A DNA stretch of 9,413 bases, taken from positions 1-9,413 of the forward strand of contig JAISUA010000217.1 of the NCBI GenBank assembly GCA_031272305.1. The letters are read 5' to 3'. A model generated the notes under the pieces. That model was not told where the DNA came from, did no database searches, and saw nothing but the letters and a program-made list of their open reading frames with translations. The DNA is from Clostridioides sp. (GTDB lineage Bacteria > Bacillota > Clostridia > Peptostreptococcales > Peptostreptococcaceae). A program made the translations under genes and the position numbers. Shown here one piece after another: positions 7,413-9,413 of this stretch (positions are counted from its first letter, which is position 1; the number at the start of each line of letters is the position of its first letter).

Positions 7413-7427
7413 CAGTGCTATTTTTAA

Positions 7428-7901
7428 TTATTGAATTGATTCATCATCAGCCAACACTTTGTCAGCCATTTCTTTTCTATATGCTTTTAAATCTTCTTTT
7501 AGTTTAGGATATTTTATTGTCATTATTTGCATAGCAAGCAATGCTGAATTTAGTCCTGAATCTATTGTAACTGTTGCTACTGGTATTCCTTTTGGCATTT
7601 GTACTATTGACAATAGCGAATCCAAACCGTCCATTGTAGAAGATTTGATTGGAAGTCCTACTACTGGAATAAGTGTCTGAGCTGCTATTACTCCTGGAAG
7701 ATGTGCTGCTTTTCCAGCTGCTGCTATTATTACATCCACTGTTTCTTCTATTTCTTCTAAAAATGATGTAAGTTCTTTAGGAGTTCTATGAGCTGATAAG
7801 ACTCTCACTATCACTTCTATATCGTACTTTCTTAAAAATTCTATTCCTTCTTCTAATTTTGGGTAATCAGATTTAGAACCCATTACTACTGCTATTTTCA
7901 A
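7428..7901 (-). CDS. purE: N5-carboxyaminoimidazole ribonucleotide mutase (PurE, class I)
   Basis: PurE produces CAIR, the substrate of PurC. The protein has 157 residues, the usual size for the single-domain octameric enzyme. Visible motifs are VVMGSKSDYP (5-14), the catalytic SAHRTP (36-41), AAGKAAHLPG (61-70) and MDGLDSLLSIVQMPKGIPVATV (90-111). SAHRTP and AAHLPG are class I signatures, whereas class II enzymes that carboxylate AIR directly differ there. No purK lies beside it. The start is taken as TTG at 7899-7901, because the next in-frame ATG would delete the first beta strand (residues 1-6) and the TTG has AAGGA at 7908-7912. It is the first gene of the operon. Confidence 0.95.
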   Translation of the reverse strand: MKIAVVMGSKSDYPKLEEGIEFLRKYDIEVIVRVLSAHRTPKELTSFLEEIEETVDVIIAAAGKAAHLPGVIAAQTLIPVVGLPIKSSTMDGLDSLLSIVQMPKGIPVATVTIDSGLNSALLAMQIMTIKYPKLKEDLKAYRKEMADKVLADDESIQ

Positions 7902-7907
7902 ATTTTA

Positions 7908-7912
7908 TCCTT
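7908..7912 (-). promoter_or_regulatory. Ribosome binding site for the TTG start of purE
   Basis: AAGGA (part of GAAGGGAAGGA on the minus strand) lies 6 nt before the TTG at 7901. It is weaker than the AGGAGG-type sites of purC, purF, purM and purH. Its spacing is the main support for the TTG start over an internal ATG. Confidence 0.7.
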
Positions 7913-8036
7913 CCCTTCTAAAATAGGATTTATTTTTTATTAAATATTTAAATTATACTTTTGATTAGAATCTTTTTTCTTCTTTTGAAATTTTTATTCT
8001 GAAACAATTTTCATCAATTACGAATGTTATATATAA

Positions 8037-8065
8037 ATTTTATAATAATATACTGATTTTTTCAA
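8037..8065 (-). promoter_or_regulatory. Predicted sigma-A promoter of the purE-led operon
   Basis: On the minus strand TTGAAA (8060-8065) and TAAAAT (8037-8042) each differ from the TTGACA/TATAAT consensus at one base and are separated by exactly 17 nt. Transcription would begin near 8030, leaving a leader of about 128 nt before the purE TTG. A second TATAAT (7952-7957) lies closer to purE but lacks a recognisable -35. The call rests on sequence only; AT-rich DNA often yields such matches. Confidence 0.55.
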
Positions 8066-8231
8066 GACATTTTTATCTATTTCTTATATTTTTATTATAT
8101 TTTCTATGTTTAATGTTCGTGTTTTTGTATGAATTTTATTTTTTATACTAATTTTTAAATTTAAAATAACATATAGAGAATTTGAAAGCATATATCTATA
8201 TTAAGGAAATAATTTTATATAGTTAGTATTA

Positions 8232-8285
8232 AAAAAACATATTTTTTTCTAAATTAAATTTATATTAGAAATAAATGTGTTTTTT
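8232..8285 (+). promoter_or_regulatory. Long AT hairpin in the leader of the glycosyltransferase gene
   Basis: Positions 8232-8252 pair with 8265-8285 over 21 positions: 19 Watson-Crick pairs, one G-U (8240/8277) and one mismatch (8245/8272), with a 12-nt loop. The arms begin and end with A and T runs, so in either direction the hairpin is followed by a U-rich tract. It ends 39 nt before the ATG. It may be a bidirectional terminator insulating the two divergent units, or a leader structure of the plus-strand gene. Its mostly A-T pairs make it only moderately stable. Confidence 0.45.
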
Positions 8286-8324
8286 AGAAAATAATCTTTG
8301 TTTATAAAAATTAGGAGGAAATTT

Positions 8325-9164
8325 ATGAGTAATAAAAAGAAAATATTGATAAGTGCCACTATCAAAGAAAAACCTATTGTTTTAGTTGAATATTTTCAGT
8401 CACTAAAAAACTTAGAAAAAGACGATTTTGAAATATCTTATTTTTTTATAGATGACAATTCAAATCCTAACGCAAGTAAATTAATATATGACTTTAAGGA
8501 TGCTAATCCAAATGTTGTGATAGAAAAGCCTTGCACTGACGATGAAAATACATTTAAAGAAAATCTAGAAGCACAAATAGATAGAACAGAAGATGACTCC
8601 AATTTCTCACATGTATGGACTTATGGTTTGATAGATAGAATTGCCATTATAAAGAATAGAATATTAGAATATGCAAAAGAAAACGACTTTGATTATTTAT
8701 TTTTTGTAGATTCCGATATTTACTTAGATCCAAAAACATTAGTCCAACTTGTAAGCGACGAAAAAGATCTTGTTTCTAACGTTTTCTGGACTAAATGGGA
8801 TGAAAAATCCGTAGAAATGCCTCAAGTATGGCTACAAGATCAATACAATATGTTCAATGTCAGAGGAACTGGAAGTAAAGAAGAACAAACTGTTGCTTTC
8901 TTAAATCAACTTAGAGAACCTGGTTTGTACAAAATTGGAGGTCTTGGAGCTTGTACACTTATAAGTAAGAAAGTCCTTCAATCTGGAGTAAATTACGATA
9001 GAATCACTAGTGTATCTTTTTGGGGAGAAGATAGATATTTTTCTATAAGAGCTGAAGTCCTTGGATTTGAACGTTTTGTAGATACTCATTATCCATCTTT
9101 CCATATATATAGAGAACCTGATATGGAAGCTTTGAAAATGTACAAGAAAAATATTCTTATATGA
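8325..9164 (+). CDS. GT-A fold glycosyltransferase (family 2 / Anp1-like), substrate unknown
   Basis: The 279-residue protein has a nucleotide-sugar transferase layout. It opens with a Rossmann-like strand KKKILISATIKEKPIVLVEY (4-23) and YFFIDDNS (39-46). The acidic metal-binding DSD (129-131) follows in DYLFFVDSDIYLDP. GGLGACTLISKKVL (205-218) is next, then GEDRYFSIRAEVLGF (234-248), the likely catalytic/acceptor acidic motif, and FHIYR (259-263). There is no signal peptide or membrane segment, so it should act in the cytoplasm. Sugar and acceptor cannot be read from sequence. The start is ATG 8325-8327 with AGGAGG at 8313-8318; the frame extends upstream only to a TTG that would include the ribosome binding site. 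It stands alone, divergent from the purine operon and followed by structured repeats, so no pathway can be inferred from neighbours. Confidence 0.8.
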   Translation: MSNKKKILISATIKEKPIVLVEYFQSLKNLEKDDFEISYFFIDDNSNPNASKLIYDFKDANPNVVIEKPCTDDENTFKENLEAQIDRTEDDSNFSHVWTYGLIDRIAIIKNRILEYAKENDFDYLFFVDSDIYLDPKTLVQLVSDEKDLVSNVFWTKWDEKSVEMPQVWLQDQYNMFNVRGTGSKEEQTVAFLNQLREPGLYKIGGLGACTLISKKVLQSGVNYDRITSVSFWGEDRYFSIRAEVLGFERFVDTHYPSFHIYREPDMEALKMYKKNILI

Positions 9165-9177
9165 ATCTAATGAGATA

Positions 9178-9292
9178 AGTCTATTTAGAAGTGAGATAGA
9201 AAATCTTTGATTTTCGTTATCGAACTTCCCTACTTGGTTCGAAGTGCGAAAACATTCGTTTTCTATCATATGCACTTCTCATAATAAGACTT
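9178..9292. repeat. Structured intergenic repeat, copy A
   Basis: The element starts 14 nt after the glycosyltransferase stop. Nested inverted repeats are AAGTCT (9177-9182) with AGACTT (9287-9292), AGAAGTG (9187-9193) with CACTTCT (9273-9279), and GATAGAAAA (9195-9203) with TTTTCTATC (9259-9267). Competing local hairpins are GAAAATC/GATTTTC (9199-9215, loop TTT), TCGAAC/GTTCGA (9220-9225 with 9237-9242) and GAAAAC/GTTTTC (9248-9263). GAAGTGC (9241-9247) can also pair with GCACTTC (9272-9278). It codes for nothing evident. It could be a MITE-like or REP-like repeat, or a structured RNA ending the upstream transcript. Confidence 0.75.
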
Positions 9293-9328
9293 GCAAGAAG
9301 TTATATTAAAAGCAATGTTGCCAGTCTT
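9286..9328. repeat. Imperfect inverted repeat between copies A and B
   Basis: AAGACTTGCAA (9286-9296) pairs with TTGCCAGTCTT (9318-9328) at 10 of 11 positions, with a 21-nt loop. Its left arm overlaps the AGACTT that closes copy A and its right arm the AGTCT that opens copy B. The linker can therefore form its own stem or be replaced by the outer stems of the copies. Confidence 0.6.
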
Positions 9329-9413
9329 GAAAGAAGTGAGATAGAAAATCTTTGATTTTCGTTATCGAACTTCCCTACTTGGTTCGAAGCGTGAAAAACT
9401 CCGTTTTTCTTTA
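9323..9413. repeat. Structured intergenic repeat, copy B (cut by the window end)
   Basis: Positions 9323-9389 match 9178-9244 at 63 of 67 positions. The last 58 (9332-9389 against 9187-9244) are identical and the only differences are four adjacent bases at 9328-9331. After that the sequences diverge but keep the hairpin: GAAAAC-ATTC-GTTTTC in A becomes GAAAAAC-TCC-GTTTTTC in B (9393-9409). The offset is 145 bp head to tail. The copy is incomplete at the window edge, so further copies may follow. Confidence 0.8.
9393..9412 (+). terminator. Possible weak intrinsic terminator in copy B
   Basis: A 7-bp stem, GAAAAAC (9393-9399) with GTTTTTC (9403-9409), loop TCC, is followed by TTT before the window ends. 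On the plus strand this resembles an AT-rich intrinsic terminator for the glycosyltransferase transcript. It lies over 220 nt past the stop and its stem has only two G-C pairs, so it may be merely part of the repeat. Confidence 0.3.

Larger units (their letters stand above)
7902..8324. other. 423-bp divergent intergenic region between purE and the glycosyltransferase gene
   Basis: This stretch is very AT-rich and has no plausible reading frame. Towards purE it holds a promoter (8037-8065) and a leader of about 128 nt. Towards the plus-strand gene it holds a long AT hairpin (8232-8285) and the ribosome binding site AGGAGG (8313-8318). I looked for the conserved cores of purine-type and ZTP-type riboswitches in the purE leader and did not find them, nor a clear pair of CGAA-centred PurR boxes. 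A promoter for the plus-strand gene is not obvious: TTGAAA at 8182-8187 has no well-spaced -10. Confidence 0.6.

Noticed and set aside
7902..8030. Possible purine or ZTP riboswitch in the purE leader.
   Set aside because: None of the conserved core segments of either class is present and the leader is nearly all A/T with no convincing multi-stem fold.
8015..8120. PurR-box-like sequences: AATTACGAATGTT (plus strand) and AAACACGAACATT (minus strand) near the purE promoter.
   Set aside because: Each deviates from the Bacillus PurBox at two or more positions, and they lie about 90 nt apart instead of forming the closely spaced inverted pair. Not enough for an operator call.
8182..8210. TTGAAA as a -35 for the glycosyltransferase gene.
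   Set aside because: No -10-like hexamer lies 16-18 nt downstream; the nearest TATATT is only 9 nt away.
8901..9275. A 124-codon open frame on the minus strand opposite the glycosyltransferase gene.
   Set aside because: It is antisense to a well-supported coding region, resembles no known family, and is a by-product of AT-rich codon use. The same holds for the plus-strand open frames across the purine genes.
9178..9413. CRISPR array or tRNA-like cloverleaf in the terminal repeats (GGTTCGAA resembles a T-loop).
   Set aside because: Only two long repeats with a 78-nt gap between identical parts, which is not CRISPR geometry. No acceptor stem, anticodon arm or CCA-compatible end can be assembled for a tRNA.

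Overview
The window is AT-rich (roughly 30% G+C by eye) and looks like a low-GC Gram-positive anaerobe. The order purE-purC-purF-purM-purN-purH-purD-purL, with a long-form PurL and no purK, purQ or purS, is typical of Clostridia and Tissierellia. The AT content and protein sequences would fit a Finegoldia/Peptoniphilaceae-like organism, but that placement is inference.

Positions 1-7901 hold a de novo purine operon read on the minus strand, so transcription runs from high to low coordinates. Its order is purE (7901-7428), purC (7215-6502), purF (6490-5132), purM (4968-3892), purN (3898-3305), purH (3312-1780), purD (1570-314) and the first 75 codons of purL (225, running off the left edge). 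These enzymes cover PRPP to IMP except the PurB step and, if it is used, the PurK step. purM/purN and purN/purH overlap, and purC/purF are 11 nt apart. The other junctions have gaps of 88-212 nt carrying short repeats or hairpins. A good sigma-A-type promoter lies at 8037-8065, and purE starts with TTG.

Positions 7902-8324 are a 423-bp, very AT-rich divergent intergenic region. It contains the purE promoter and leader and, on the other side, a 21-position hairpin just upstream of a plus-strand gene.

Positions 8325-9164 encode a stand-alone cytoplasmic GT-A-type glycosyltransferase with a DSD motif. It has no evident link to purine synthesis.

Positions 9178-9413 carry the most unusual sequence: two head-to-tail copies (offset 145 bp) of a structured repeat with nested inverted repeats and a hairpin that varies in a compensatory way. 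Its CACTTCT...AGAAGTG frame, including an exact 17-nt word, recurs in the purE-purC gap in an arrangement of almost the same length (65 versus 66 nt). This points to a dispersed structured repeat family. No CRISPR array, tRNA, rRNA, transposase or recognisable riboswitch was seen.
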